The notes under the pieces: generated by a model
Database searches by the model: none
What the model saw: only the letters and a program-made list of their open reading frames with translations
Told to the model about the DNA's origin: nothing
Assembly: GCA_023374025.1 (NCBI GenBank)
Contig: SIJG01000021.1
Coordinates: forward strand, 244,237-308,236
Length of the DNA stretch: 64,000 nucleotides
Direction: 5' to 3'
Source: Heterodera schachtii
Taxonomy: Eukaryota; Nematoda; Chromadorea; Rhabditida; Heteroderidae
Shown here: positions 1 through 10,300 of the stretch, piece after piece
Position numbering within the stretch: position 1 is the stretch's first letter
How the letters are laid out: each line of letters opens with the position of its first letter
Translations under genes and position numbers: made by a program

Positions 1-110
1 AATCCAGGTCCAGGAAAAATCCAGGTTGCCGAAAAATGACCTGGACCTGGACCTGGATCCAGGAAAAATCCAGGCCTGGATCCAGGTCCAGGTCGAGCTC
101 TATACTATAT
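1..110. repeat. Short CCAGG-rich tandem and inverted repeat
   Basis: The first 110 bases are a run of the motif CCAGGTCCAGGAAAAAT and its complement (GACCTGGACCTGG), so the block is both repetitive and self-complementary. No coding potential is visible. It is cut by the window edge, so its full length is unknown. From 110 to 508 I see only AT-rich non-coding sequence, including one partial copy of the dispersed ATGGATGTC repeat near 350-400. Confidence 0.7.
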
Positions 111-508
111 ATACATTACGCCAAATTTTCAAACATTTACATACATATATATGTATTCCTTAAGGTTCTTTTGAAGTATCCGATGCTTTTCGACCTTGCA
201 AACCACGCATATGAGATCCATTCAAGCTAATTCCGAATCATGAACTCGAAAACAAACAAAAAACATGAAAATTCAAACAACAAAAAAAACATCGCAATTG
301 TAGGTTTACGAAAAATATTTTCGAACAACAACATTTTTAAATTTCAAGTTTGAGATTCGGAATTGGCTTAGATGGATGTCATATTCTTGACCAGCCACTC
401 TGAAATGACCCAGAAATTCTTCATTTTCGAGGCCTCCACCCGCTCGAATTTAGCTGTCATTTACATAAAATTTCGAAAAATTAAGATTCATCTAAATACG
501 CAATCATT

Positions 509-2351
509 ATGAATGCCAGCAACAACAAAAAAGCTTTGAAGAATGGCGGTCGTCACTGTGCCACGGCAAATGCCAACAACAAAAAAGGTAGAAAAATTGA
601 ATATCCGGGGGAGACGGGAAATATAACACCGAAGTTTTTGAATTGTTTGCGTTAATGATCACAAAAAAATTTGGTACTTATGTACTTTACTGACCATAAA
701 AAAATAATTATTTTTAAAATCAAATAACAAATTTCTAAGGGGTTTTCAGGGTCGGAGAATCCGTTTCTGACATCCATTTCGACCAAATTTGAGTCCCGAA
801 CCCGTATTCGAACAAAAATTCGAAAATTCAAGTTTTCAAAAAATCATTTTATGGTGAGAAAATAACTTTATTACGGGTTCGGGATAGGAATTTGGTCGAA
901 ATGGATGTCAGAAACGGATTCTCCTACCCTGAAAACCCCTTAGAAATTGTTATATGATTTTAAAAATAATTATTTTTTTATGGTCTGTAAAGTACATAAG
1001 TACCAAAAATTATTTTTTTTTCCCAGAACCCCCTAACCCAATTTTGAGATTCGTTTCGCACAATTTGTCGTTGCCCCTTTTCCTTTTTACGTGTTTTATG
1101 AATATGAGTGTCTAACCTCTCGCTATCTGCACTCCTACATAAATACAAATACAAAAAATGGATCGATACAAAAGAAATTTGCGAAACGAAACGAATGTCG
1201 TCCCTTTTCAGACAACATTTACAATCGCCGTTTCTGTTCAACATTTGTGCGCCAATTGGGTTCGGATGCCGAGTTGGAGCAGTACAGAAGGGCCAACGCA
1301 CTGCACCAACAGCGGTTGAAAGATGGCCGAATTTACTTCGACTGTTTAAGGACGAAATGTCCGTACAAAATGATAGCCATCAAAAATGGTAGGTTGTTTT
1401 TCGGTTCTCTTTTTTTCTGCCGCTAGAAATTTTAAAAAAATTTCAAACTTAGAATTTTTCAAGAAAAAAATCTTAGAAAAATTTTTTTACAAGAAAAGTA
1501 AAAAAAATAAATTTTTGAGAAATTTTCAACGATTTTTTTGGAATTTTATGATGCATTAGCTAAGCTTGAAATTTCTAAGATTTTTTTCTTGAAAAAATTC
1601 TAAGTTTGAAAAAAAATTTATGGGCAGATTTAGCAATTAAATTTATGAAGAAAATTGGTTTCAAATTTTGGAAAACTCTGTTTAAAAATTCCAAAAATTT
1701 TTCGATGACTTTACCCTAGCCTTAAATTTTTTGAAAATCATGGCGAGCAACTAAATAAGAGGTCGAAGAGCAAAAAATTAGCGCACCCCGAAGCCCCAAG
1801 GTCAGGCCACGCCATTGCTATGTTATTTTTCTAAAATTTAGACCATTTTTATCTAAGGTAGTATTTTTTGTCCGGTTTATAGTCTAAGAAAATTCAAAAA
1901 AAAAAAAAAAAAATTTATTATTTCTTAATTTTCTCACTAAAAATATTATTCATCCCATTTATGTTATTCTCTTAACAGAACACCAAGAATGGGCTGTGTA
2001 CGACAAAAATGCGCACAATCACAGCAAAATTGTCCCACCCAAACCATACAATTTAAAAAGACGCGAACAGACGGAAAAAGTAAGCGGAAGCCTTTCTATA
2101 AATTTAAATTTTTAAAAATTGGAAATTTCAATTTTCAGGGCAAATTATCGGCCGAAACACGCCAAAATGCCGCAGAAATTGACACAACGCCAACAACATC
2201 CTCTGCTGCCGCTGCAGGTGGCGACAAAATTCAAAATTATTCTGATCAAACGCCGTCTCCCCCGGCAAAATTGTTCGAATTGGCACAGTGTGAGCAAGAA
2301 TTTGCGAAACAAAACGAATGTCATCCCTTTTCACACAAGAATTTTAACTAG
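509..2351 (+). CDS. FLYWCH-type zinc-finger protein, upstream tandem copy (truncated)
   Basis: Four phase-compatible exons: 509-587, 1212-1388, 1979-2079 and 2139-2351 (stop TAG), about 189 residues. Exon 1 is Asn/Lys-rich. Exons 2 and 3 carry the FLYWCH-like pattern: IYFDC, a second Cys four residues later (CPYK), then HNH about 30 residues on. FLYWCH fingers bind DNA, and in other animals occur in transcriptional regulators. Exon 4 is Ala/Ser/Pro-rich and ends in FSHKNFN then stop. This tail is out of place: its DNA matches the intron just upstream of exon 2, so the copy was cut short when the tandem duplication formed and lacks the two 3' exons of its neighbour. Donors and acceptors are all GT-AG. 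The exon 1 to 2 join is the least certain, because a palindromic element fills that intron. Confidence 0.6.
665..1010. mobile_element. Palindromic (foldback) element in FLYWCH intron
   Basis: Two arms of about 130 bases are inverted copies. Left 673-800 contains GTACTTATGTACTTTACTG and GAATCCGTTTCTGACATCC; right 870-1004 contains the reverse complements, including GGATGTCAGAAACGGATTC. They flank a spacer of about 60-70 bases. No coding capacity. Both arms include the dispersed 'GAAATGGATGTC...AAAACCCCT' sequence that recurs elsewhere in the window. It is probably a non-autonomous foldback element; no target duplication was established. Confidence 0.75.
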
Positions 2352-3650
2352 GCCTATAACGAAACAAAAATTTATTTTATACACTCGAAAAGTTCTAGCG
2401 TTTTTTGTTGGTCATTCATAAATCATCTAATTTTTTACCAAGCCAAATTTCTCGAAACGGCTAATGATGTTAAACAATTCAACAATTTTTTCGCCTATCA
2501 AATTTAGCCATGCTCCATGGTACGCCGCCTCCCAAATTTTGGTGCAATTCCCATTTCTGTAAAACATTTGTGCGCCAATTGGGTTCGGATGCCGAGTTGG
2601 AGCAGTACAGAAGGGCCAACGCACTGCACCAACAGCGGTTGAAAGATGGCCGAATTTACTTCGACTGTTTAAGGAAGGGATGTCCGTACAAAATGACAGC
2701 CATCAAAAATGGTCGGTTGTTCTGGGGACCGAAACGAAGGCTAAAATTTTCTTCGGCGGATTTAGCAATTAATTTGTTTAAAAATTCCAAAACTTTTCCA
2801 ATGGCCTTATCCTATCCTTTTAAAAATTTTGGAAAATCGTGGAGCGTCGAATCATACATGGAAAAAAAGGTGTGAATTGGGTCCAGCCATATAATTTGAC
2901 GACTTTTTTTTGTGCTTTTTAATACCGCTTTTTTGCGGCCCGATTTTTTCCAAAAATTTTTGATGTACAAGGGGCGTCCGGCGGTTGCGCCGCCGGGGAA
3001 AATTTTGAAAATTTGAGTGCAATTTGTTAAGAAATTGTTCACCAAAAACTGCGTAATTTTTGCGATTTTAAGCCATGCGACGACTTTTTTGTTTCTAAGA
3101 AAATTTTGTATTTTTTAATGCTATTTGTTAGCAGATTTTAACTAAAAAAATATTGGTTTTCTGAAATTTTGATACTTTTATCTAAGATTATAATTTTTGT
3201 CCGGTTTATAGTCTCAGAAAATTCAAAAAAAAATTTTTTTTATTATTTCTTAATTTTCTCACTAAAAAAAATTATTCATCCCATTTATGTTATTCTTTTA
3301 ACAGAACGCCAAGAATGGGATGTGTACGACAAAAATGCGCACAATCACAACAAAATTGTCCCACTTAGACCATACAATTTCAAAAGAAGCGAACAGAGGG
3401 AAAAAGTAAGCGGAAGCCTTCCCGTAAATTTAAATGAAAAATTTCATTTAAATTTTTAAAAATTTGGAAATCTCAATTTTCAGGGCAAATTATCGGCCGA
3501 ATCCCGACAAAATGCCGCAGAAATTGACACAATGCCAACAAAGTCCTCTGCTGCCGCTGCAGGTGGCGACAAAATTCAAAATTCTGCTGATCAAACGTCG
3601 TCTCCCCCGGCAAAATTGTTCGAATTGGCACAGTGTGAGCAAGAAATGAG
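1178..3650 (+). repeat. Tandem duplication of the FLYWCH exons
   Basis: Segment 1178 to about 2292 is repeated from about 2293 to 3640. Exons, introns and the intronic stretch TTTGCGAAAC(A/G)AAACGAATG are all shared. The second unit carries extra sequence at about 2345-2540. The junction falls at CAAGAA within the last shared exon, which explains why the upstream gene reads into former intron sequence and stops. Confidence 0.8.
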
Positions 3651-4976
3651 GCAAATTGCGACAAAATGGAATTTGCTTTTCAGCGAAAAACGGTGAGAAC
3701 AAAAAAAAATTGAATTCTTTTGTGGGTAATTTTTTAGCCTTCTGTCCTCTTCTTTTACCACACACTTTCGCTGTCTCTCTCTCTCTCTCTCCATTTTGTG
3801 GAGAGCAACATCTCTTATTGGTCCCATACATGAACAAGGGGTGCGCCGGCGCACCCCCCCCCCCCCCCTCGTTCGACGTAAGGGGGGCGGCTGTAAAGGA
3901 GGGAGGGGTCGTCGTGGGGTGGGTCGTAACGAAGGGGGAAAAGATTAAAACTTGAACAATTTCTTTAGCGAACCCCATAAAAAATTCAAAAAATTTTCCC
4001 GGCGGCGCCTATCGGCACCGCCCCACCCTTTCCCACAAAGTTTTTTGGAAAAACGCGACGCAAAAAAAGGTGGTCTGAATAGCAACAACAAAAAAAAGGT
4101 CGTCGCCGGGGAAAATTGGGGGCCTTCGTACGAAAAATTGGTCCTGGCGCCAATCGTCCGTCGTATGGGCCTCGCCCTGGCGCACCCCTTGTTCATGTAT
4201 GATTGGTCCTCTCTAACTGTCAGTTTTTTTTTCCCATAAACTTTTTCTCTATTCACTTGAGACGTAGTCACATTTCTGTCGTCGATTCTCCAATGGTCTA
4301 TCCTCTTCTTTTCCCACACTCTCTTGCTGTCTCTCTTTTACTCCCTTAATTTGCCCCCTCCCCCTCATTAATATGACAGTATCGTAATTCCTATCGTATT
4401 TAGTGGTTCTTATTTGTTTATGCCACCGCGGGACACCAAGGCGTTCAAGGACGGCGTTCTGTTGTCGCTCACTGACCGTGGCGATCACATTCGTGTGAGT
4501 TTAGGCGCAGATCGGTAGCTAGCAAAAAAACAAAAATTTTAAATTCGTAAAACTAGACATAAAATGGAAATAAATTTGATTTTTGTGAAAAAAAGTCTGA
4601 AAAGCGACAACATTTCCACCTTTTGTCTGATTTTTAACACAAATTAACCATAAAAATAAAATAAATTTAACCAATTATTCTTTTAAAAATTTACACTCTA
4701 CCGATTAGTACCGCAATGGGAAATTTTTTTTACAAATTTTAAAATTTCAATATATTTGCCATTTCTTTATTATAATTGAGAGGGAAAGCATGGTTTTACG
4801 CGAAATCTCATTTTTTAAATTTAGATTTTCCCTATTTTTTCACACAGATGGATGAGTTCCGTGCGTTCCGTTCTCAGGTGGACAAAATTCAGCGTTGGCC
4901 AAAAGAGCGTGGACAGGCGACGATCATGCGTCTGGCCAGTGATCAGTGTGCCAGAATGTTTGCCACTTCTTCCTGA
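2510..4976 (+). CDS. FLYWCH-type zinc-finger protein, downstream tandem copy
   Basis: Five phase-compatible exons: 2510-2711, 3305-3405, 3484-3692, 4404-4494 and 4848-4976 (stop TGA). The first three are close copies of exons 2-4 of the upstream gene and carry the same finger: IYFDC, CPYK about five residues later, then HNHN. After ...LAQCEQE the protein continues as MRQIATKWNLLFSEKR, then into two exons missing from the other copy (PPRDTKAFKDGVLLSLTDRG and DEFRAFRSQVDKIQRWPKE). Phase 2 at 3692 joins phase 1 at 4404 through GTATTTAG, which supports the model. The 5' end looks replaced by repeat DNA, so ATG 2510 is tentative and the original start may be lost. The third intron holds a miniature transposon. 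Function beyond nucleic-acid binding is unknown. Confidence 0.6.
3825..4201. mobile_element. Miniature inverted-repeat element, family M1 copy 1
   Basis: 377-bp element inside the third intron of the downstream FLYWCH gene. Terminal inverted repeats begin CATACATGAACAAGGGGTGC and extend to about 23 bp. It is flanked by an exact 8-bp direct repeat ATTGGTCC (3817-3824 and 4202-4209). No transposase. The interior is GC-rich with a long C tract and a GC-rich hairpin sequence. The 8-bp duplication suggests mobilisation by a hAT-type transposase (inference). A second copy lies at 30127-30567. Confidence 0.85.
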
Positions 4977-5270
4977 TCATGCCATGGATTATTATTGCTG
5001 ATGATTGATTTAAGTAGGAAATTTTGTTCAAATCCGTAATTTTTTTTCGTCACTTTTCTCTTGTTTTTTTATTGTTTGTTTAATGATTTATTTTCCCTTG
5101 TACATCTTCCTTTTTAATAATTGAACCCCCTTTTCTTGTTGATAAACACTTTTTTCGTATAATTCCACCACTCTTTTCTGCTGATTTCGGGCCTTAAGTT
5201 GTAGGAAAATAAAAAATATGTAAAACATATAAATTCGTTTCCGACTTAAGGTTTCGTGGAATTTAATAAC

Positions 5271-5533
5271 CAGGGCTGCAAAAAATATTCACGAAAAGTG
5301 GCCAAAATATACGCGCATAAATATGCAAATAAAGTCGTGAAATATGCAAATAAAGTCGTGAAATATGCACTAAATATGCACAAAAATCGCAAAATATGCA
5401 CTAATACCCAAAATATGCAAATAAAAGTCCCGATTTTTATACGCAAACACAAAAAAGAAGGTGTTTTTCCTACTATTTAGAGCATGGAGAAGCCAGGAAA
5501 AAAATATGCTTTTGCATATTTTTTGCAGCCCTG
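5271..5533. mobile_element. Miniature hAT-like element, TIR CAGGGCTGCAAAAAAT
   Basis: 263-bp element bounded by inverted ends CAGGGCTGCAAAAAATAT and ATATTTTTTGCAGCCCTG. The flanking 8-mers TTAATAAC and ATAATAAT agree at 6 of 8 positions, compatible with a decayed 8-bp target duplication. The interior is a tandem array of AAATATGCAAATAAAGTCGTG-like units. No coding capacity. Confidence 0.75.
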
Positions 5534-6120
5534 ATAATAATAAATATATTTGGCTCTATTTCAGTTTACACTACCACGAAAAAAGGCACGACCATGTAAT
5601 ATTTTGATATATTTCATGCACCATAACTTTTTCTAGAAGCACCCAAATTATTACATTCTTGGTACCATTTGATAGCCTATAATGTCTAGGGCTAATATTT
5701 ATAGTTTTTTCACTATTTTTTTCCTGAGCTCCCCGTGGCCTGAAGCGCACGAAAAACATGTTTTCTTCTCAGAAGGGGGTATACATAATTGGAAACTGGT
5801 AGACTAATGGAGACTGGGAAATTATTTTTCGGCTGATTTTAGTGGAAAATTTTTGAAAATTTTGTGAACGTGTCGCCAAAAAATGTCATCTTGTCAAAAA
5901 AATCATTTTTATTGCATTTCTGTTAACAACTTCTGAAAATTGACCCCAAAATGGCAAAAATGTGTCATTTTCTTGCTTCCAACCAGTGCCCTATGGGCAC
6001 TGAAAGTAACTGATTTTAATTATTTTTTTTTTAATTGAAATAGCAAATAGCTTCGCTATTTAAAACTGCCTCTAGAGGGCGCTACGCGCCAAAAACTTTC
6101 AATATGACCTTATATTAAAA

Positions 6121-6400
6121 TTGTTTCCTCTTCCCCTCCTATTCCACTTTCTCTTCCACTTTTTGTTGCTCTTCCACTTTCTCTTCCTCTTTCTGTTCCT
6201 CTTCCACTTTATGTTCCTCTTCCACTTTCTGTTCCTATTCCGCTTTCTCTTCCATTTTCTGTTACTCTTCCACTTTACCTTCCACTTTCTGTTCCTCAGC
6301 ACTTTACCTTCCACTTTCTGTTCCTCTTTCTGTTCCTCTTCCACTTTCAGTTCCTATTCCACTTTTTGTTCCTCTTCCACTGCGACATTTGCGGCACAGC
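6121..6400. repeat. Pyrimidine-rich minisatellite
   Basis: About 280 bases of imperfect repeats of TTCCTCTTCCACTTTCTG (unit 12-18 bases), strongly pyrimidine-biased on the plus strand. It creates long low-complexity open frames on both strands (Phe/Leu-rich and Lys/Arg-rich) that are not genes. Confidence 0.85.
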
Positions 6401-6638
6401 ATTAACTGACCCCAAACCAAAGAAGTTCTTTATGCATTTTCTCCGTTTAATAAATAATGGGCAAAACGTTAGCCTTGGTTGGAAATCTGAGGCATATCCG
6501 CCTCTTAACAACCGTCGCTTTCCGCGCTTTAATGCCAATATCCCTTCGATGCGACGCCTTAAAAGTTATGAACTCGACAAAATAAAAAACCCCATTGAAA
6601 TAATATTTAAAAAATGCATTCAGCGTTTACTATTTTGA
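6366..6638 (+). CDS. Small open frame of unknown function, possible exon or relic
   Basis: An open frame leaves the minisatellite and reads CDICGTALTDPKPKKFF, then a non-repetitive stretch with mixed composition (FMHFLRLINNGQNVSLGW) and a basic segment before the stop. One CxxC is present but no second metal-binding pair. No splice-supported partner exon was found. It may be the relic of an older gene; I do not recognise the family. The first residues come from the minisatellite and are unlikely to be genuine. Confidence 0.2.
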   Translation: MFLFHCDICGTALTDPKPKKFFMHFLRLINNGQNVSLGWKSEAYPPLNNRRFPRFNANIPSMRRLKSYELDKIKNPIEIIFKKCIQRLLF

Positions 6639-6942
6639 AAGAATTCTATACAATAGGGAATACAAAAAGAGTCCCGAGTCTGTAACTCTTCAGGGATTGG
6701 TTTCCGCAAAAAAAATTCTCTTTCGGATTCATCCATTACAGACCGAGAGCTATCGATTGGTATTTATTTTGGCCATTTTCGGCTCAGGGTCATATGATCA
6801 ATATTTTCCTTAATTTACAAATCAAAAGAATTTTTTTTTAATTTCAATTTTGCTCACCAATAATTTTAAAAACAAAAAAAAACGTAAAAATAACAAATTT
6901 TAATATTTAAAATTAATAATGAATGGTAACAACATCCAGAAT

Positions 6943-7013
6943 TAATAGGACTTAAACCCTAGAAAGCACCCCCATGAAGGAAGGCACACTAACCACCTGA
7001 CCATTGGTCCCTT
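6943..7013 (-). other. tRNA-like sequence (tRNA relic or SINE head)
   Basis: Read on the minus strand this stretch has a tRNA A-box-like run (TGGTCAGGTGGTTAGTGTGC) and, about 30 bases on, a B-box-like GGTTTAAGTCC. Spacing fits a tRNA head, but the acceptor stem does not pair convincingly, so it is a relic or the head of a SINE rather than a working tRNA. A lone B-box-like GGTTCAAATCCC lies nearby on the same strand at 7260-7275. Confidence 0.3.
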
Positions 7014-7372
7014 GTTTCTAAATTCAAAAAATTAATTCTTATAAATTATTTAAATTTGTATGATTATAAAATATTTAGAACTGTATTATTATTATATTAT
7101 TTTTATTTTTTATTTGATTAACATTTAATAAATACTATATTTATTAGTTTATAATAAATTAATTCTTATATTATTTTATAATAAATTTTTATTTAATCAA
7201 CTAAAAAAATTTAAAAAACAATAATTTAAAAAACTTTAATAGAAAAACACAAAATTAATGGGATTTGAACCAATGACAGGCAGCAGCCGGCACCAATCAA
7301 TATTTACGAATGCTTTGATAAAGAAGTTAGCGAAAAAAACCCTTGGGCGCAAAACTAAAAATGTACATTTAG

Positions 7373-10300
7373 TACATAAGAAATTGGTTGCGAACAAATA
7401 ATGTGGAGGCAATTAACGCCAGAAGTGTTCACCACGGAGGAAAGACGCCTTTGATTTGCGCGATTCAGCGTGAATGTTGTTCTTTTTTCTATTTAAAAAT
7501 AATTTTTATTTGCACTTTTAATAGTCCCTTTTCCGTGCACGATGATGCTTCTAGCGAACGGAGCGGACCCAAAGGCGACGGACAGCGCTTCCATGTCGCC
7601 ATTGGCGCATGTGGTAGAGGTTCGTAGGGCAAACAATTTAAATTGCCTGAGGGGTTAATAATTAATTTATGTCCACTTTTTGCATTTTTGACTAGAAATG
7701 TAACTGTGAATTTTTCGAGTTTTTGTTGGGGTCTGAATTTAGTTAGAGGTGCAGAATCACGAATTGAGTGTATCGTATTCAGCAACTACAAAAACCATAA
7801 TGTTTTTCCATAATTTTTTGACTTTTTTAAAAAAAATCGTGTTAGAGTTTACCAATTAAATATCACCAAATAAGTATTATTTGATAAAATTGAGAAAGTT
7901 GTACCAAAAATTATATTTTAACACACATTAAGAACGAAACTGGCGAATTCCAAGTTGCCAAGTTGTTGCTTTGCTTCCGTGCAAAGTTAAATGTGCCGGC
8001 CGGAAAGAGCGACAAAATGTTATTTTTAATTCTTATTTTTGGTTGTTAACATTAAATAGTTTAGCAATGAAAAGGCATTGGCGAAGCTCGTGGCCAAACT
8101 GAACACAGAAAAGGTCTTTTTTGTTCATATTTTCGAATTGGAAAATTTTGTTTTTTTTTTTTTGCTTTCATTCATTTTAACCATTTTGTGTTTAGAAGAA
8201 AAAGAGGGACACAAAATCGGAAGAGTCGGCCGTCAAGAAGCCAGAGTGTGTGGCTGTTGAGGAAGCAATTTGGAAGGAGTGGCAGCAAATGGCACTGAAG
8301 AGAGAAGAAATGAACAAAGGAAAAACCCGATACGCAAGGGCATGGGCGTCCGTGCTCTTTCACTGGATGGTGGCGGAATTCGGAGTTGTGTTAGTGCAGG
8401 TCTTGATTTGGGGTTTTTTAATTAAATTTTTCGATTAACAATTTGCGACTTGAATAATTTTTTGCCTGAAAATGAAAAATTGGGTTTTACTTTTTTGACA
8501 AACAGTAAAAACACTTCCATAAAAACCATACTTTTTTAAAGAAGCATCCAAAATAAACATCGATCATTCGATAAACCTAGGTCCTCTATTCTCCTGCAAA
8601 ATTCCAAAAAATTCGTTCTGCTTAAAAAAGTCATAGCCCGAAAACCTCAAAAAAATTTTTTTTCTAAGCATTTTTGTTTATAATTTTTTCGAAACAGAGC
8701 ATAATTCAATAGAGTTATCGAATGGCACAAAGAATTTTTAATTTGAGTGCTTCTTTAAAAAGTTGTGATTTACTTCATTTCCAAAATTATTTATTGGCCG
8801 TGTCTTTTTATGGTCATGTAAAATGCAATAGAGCGGCTTACCACCATGTTTTTCGCTATGCTTATCCCTTATCAAACTTGCAGATGTTGATTGAAATTGA
8901 GTCGATGATGTACGGCGAGGGGTTGCCATCGGGTGACCGTCAAAGTCAAAAAAATTTGGTGCAAAAGCACTTCAATTGGATTATCGGGACGAGCACCGGA
9001 GCGGTGAGAGCAAAAATTAAAATTATCAGTTTAAACTTGCTATGTATCATTTTGTGCAATTTTGGGTCCGGTTTCAAAAAAATGCAAACATTGGAGGGTG
9101 GGGGGGGGTGGCGGTGAAGAAAAATTTTAGAAAATTTGGTCAAAATTTGTTAATGCATTTTCCAATTAAAAAATTATTTGAACATCAATTAAAGATGTTG
9201 AACATTGCGAATTTCAGATCGTTGCGTTGGCACTTGTCGGGGGCACCTCACTGATCGACTGCCTCCGACTTTACTTGCGCCTGAAGGATTCGGCGTTTGG
9301 CGAACGGGCGCAGTTGATCGGTTACAACGCGCAAAATTTGGAATCATTCTTCAGGGCGCAGTTTGGCGAAAACAACAAAATGGCCGAATTATCGCTCGGA
9401 AACTGCGGAATCTGCCATTCGTAATTTTAAATCATTTTTGTTTTTCGCCTTTTTGTCCCATCCCAGCCCTTCTGGCCGTCCATCATCCCATTCATCCAAA
9501 ATTTCCTTCCTTTTCTAATGACCTATTTTTATGACATTTCCCCAATTTCTCTTGGATTCCCTTCACTCACATCTCACTCACAATTTGCTTGTAATATCCT
9601 TCTGTTCGCCCCTCCCAATTTGTGGCACTATTTAAGTCTTGGCTTCTCTCATTCTGGACGACTTTTTCCCTTCACATTCCCAACTTCGAACAAATCCTAA
9701 AAACGATCTTTTTCAACTGTTAATTTATTTCTTTGCATTTAATCACATTTAATCCTTTCGTTTTACTTTTGCTTTCTGACGTAAATAAACTCTTTTCCAA
9801 AAACTCCTTGTCAAAAGAAAAAGGGTTAAAAAAACCGGGAAGTCCAAGTGGTTTGGACACAACAGAAACATTAAGTGGTTTTTGGGAATTCCATTTTAAA
9901 ATTGGGTAGTTGCAGAAGTTTTAACTTTTTGAAAAATAAATTTTTTTTTGAGTGATGGTCGGTCAACAGTGAAACTTTTAAAAATGATGACTCAAAACAT
10001 TTGTTATTGTCTCTGCCAAATGAATTTCGCAACTTCACTTCGGCGCTCAACGAATACAACCCATACAAAACCAACATTTGACAAGCGGCGCGCTATTCGA
10101 GTGCGGCGCCAACGTACTTTGAAAGTGCGCACAAATTCATGGATGGAGGTAGGCAAAAACAGAAACAATTCAATTATTTATATAATTAACTTGGATGCAT
10201 GAAATTTAATTTTCGGGCGATGAAACATAAAATTTTTACCAAAGGCTTTTTTTGCGCAACATAAAAAGCGGGGTGTTTTGAAAATTTGTTTCACTTTTTT

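Larger units (their letters stand above)
4977..7372. other. Intergenic region, mainly repeats
   Basis: Between the FLYWCH pair and the phospholipase locus: the likely 3' UTR of the FLYWCH gene, a miniature element (5271-5533), a pyrimidine-rich minisatellite (6121-6400), one small open frame with a CxxC (6366-6638), and very AT-rich DNA with tRNA-like fragments on the minus strand. Nothing else could be supported. Confidence 0.6.

Noticed and set aside
3490..4319. Minus-strand open frames up to 162 codons with Pro/Gly-rich segments
   Set aside because: They run antisense through FLYWCH exons and the inserted miniature element; no splice or homology support.
5300..5430. Possible CRISPR-like array of AAATATGCAAATAAAGTCGTG
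   Set aside because: Repeats are adjacent with no unique spacers, lie within a miniature transposon, and the genome is eukaryotic.
6099..6405. Phe/Leu-rich and Lys/Arg-rich open frames, possibly membrane or nuclear proteins
   Set aside because: Both are direct translations of the TTCCTCTTCCAC minisatellite.
7255..7330. Second tRNA-like fragment (GGTTCAAATCCC on the minus strand)
   Set aside because: Only a B-box-like sequence is visible; no A box at the right distance and no acceptor stem.
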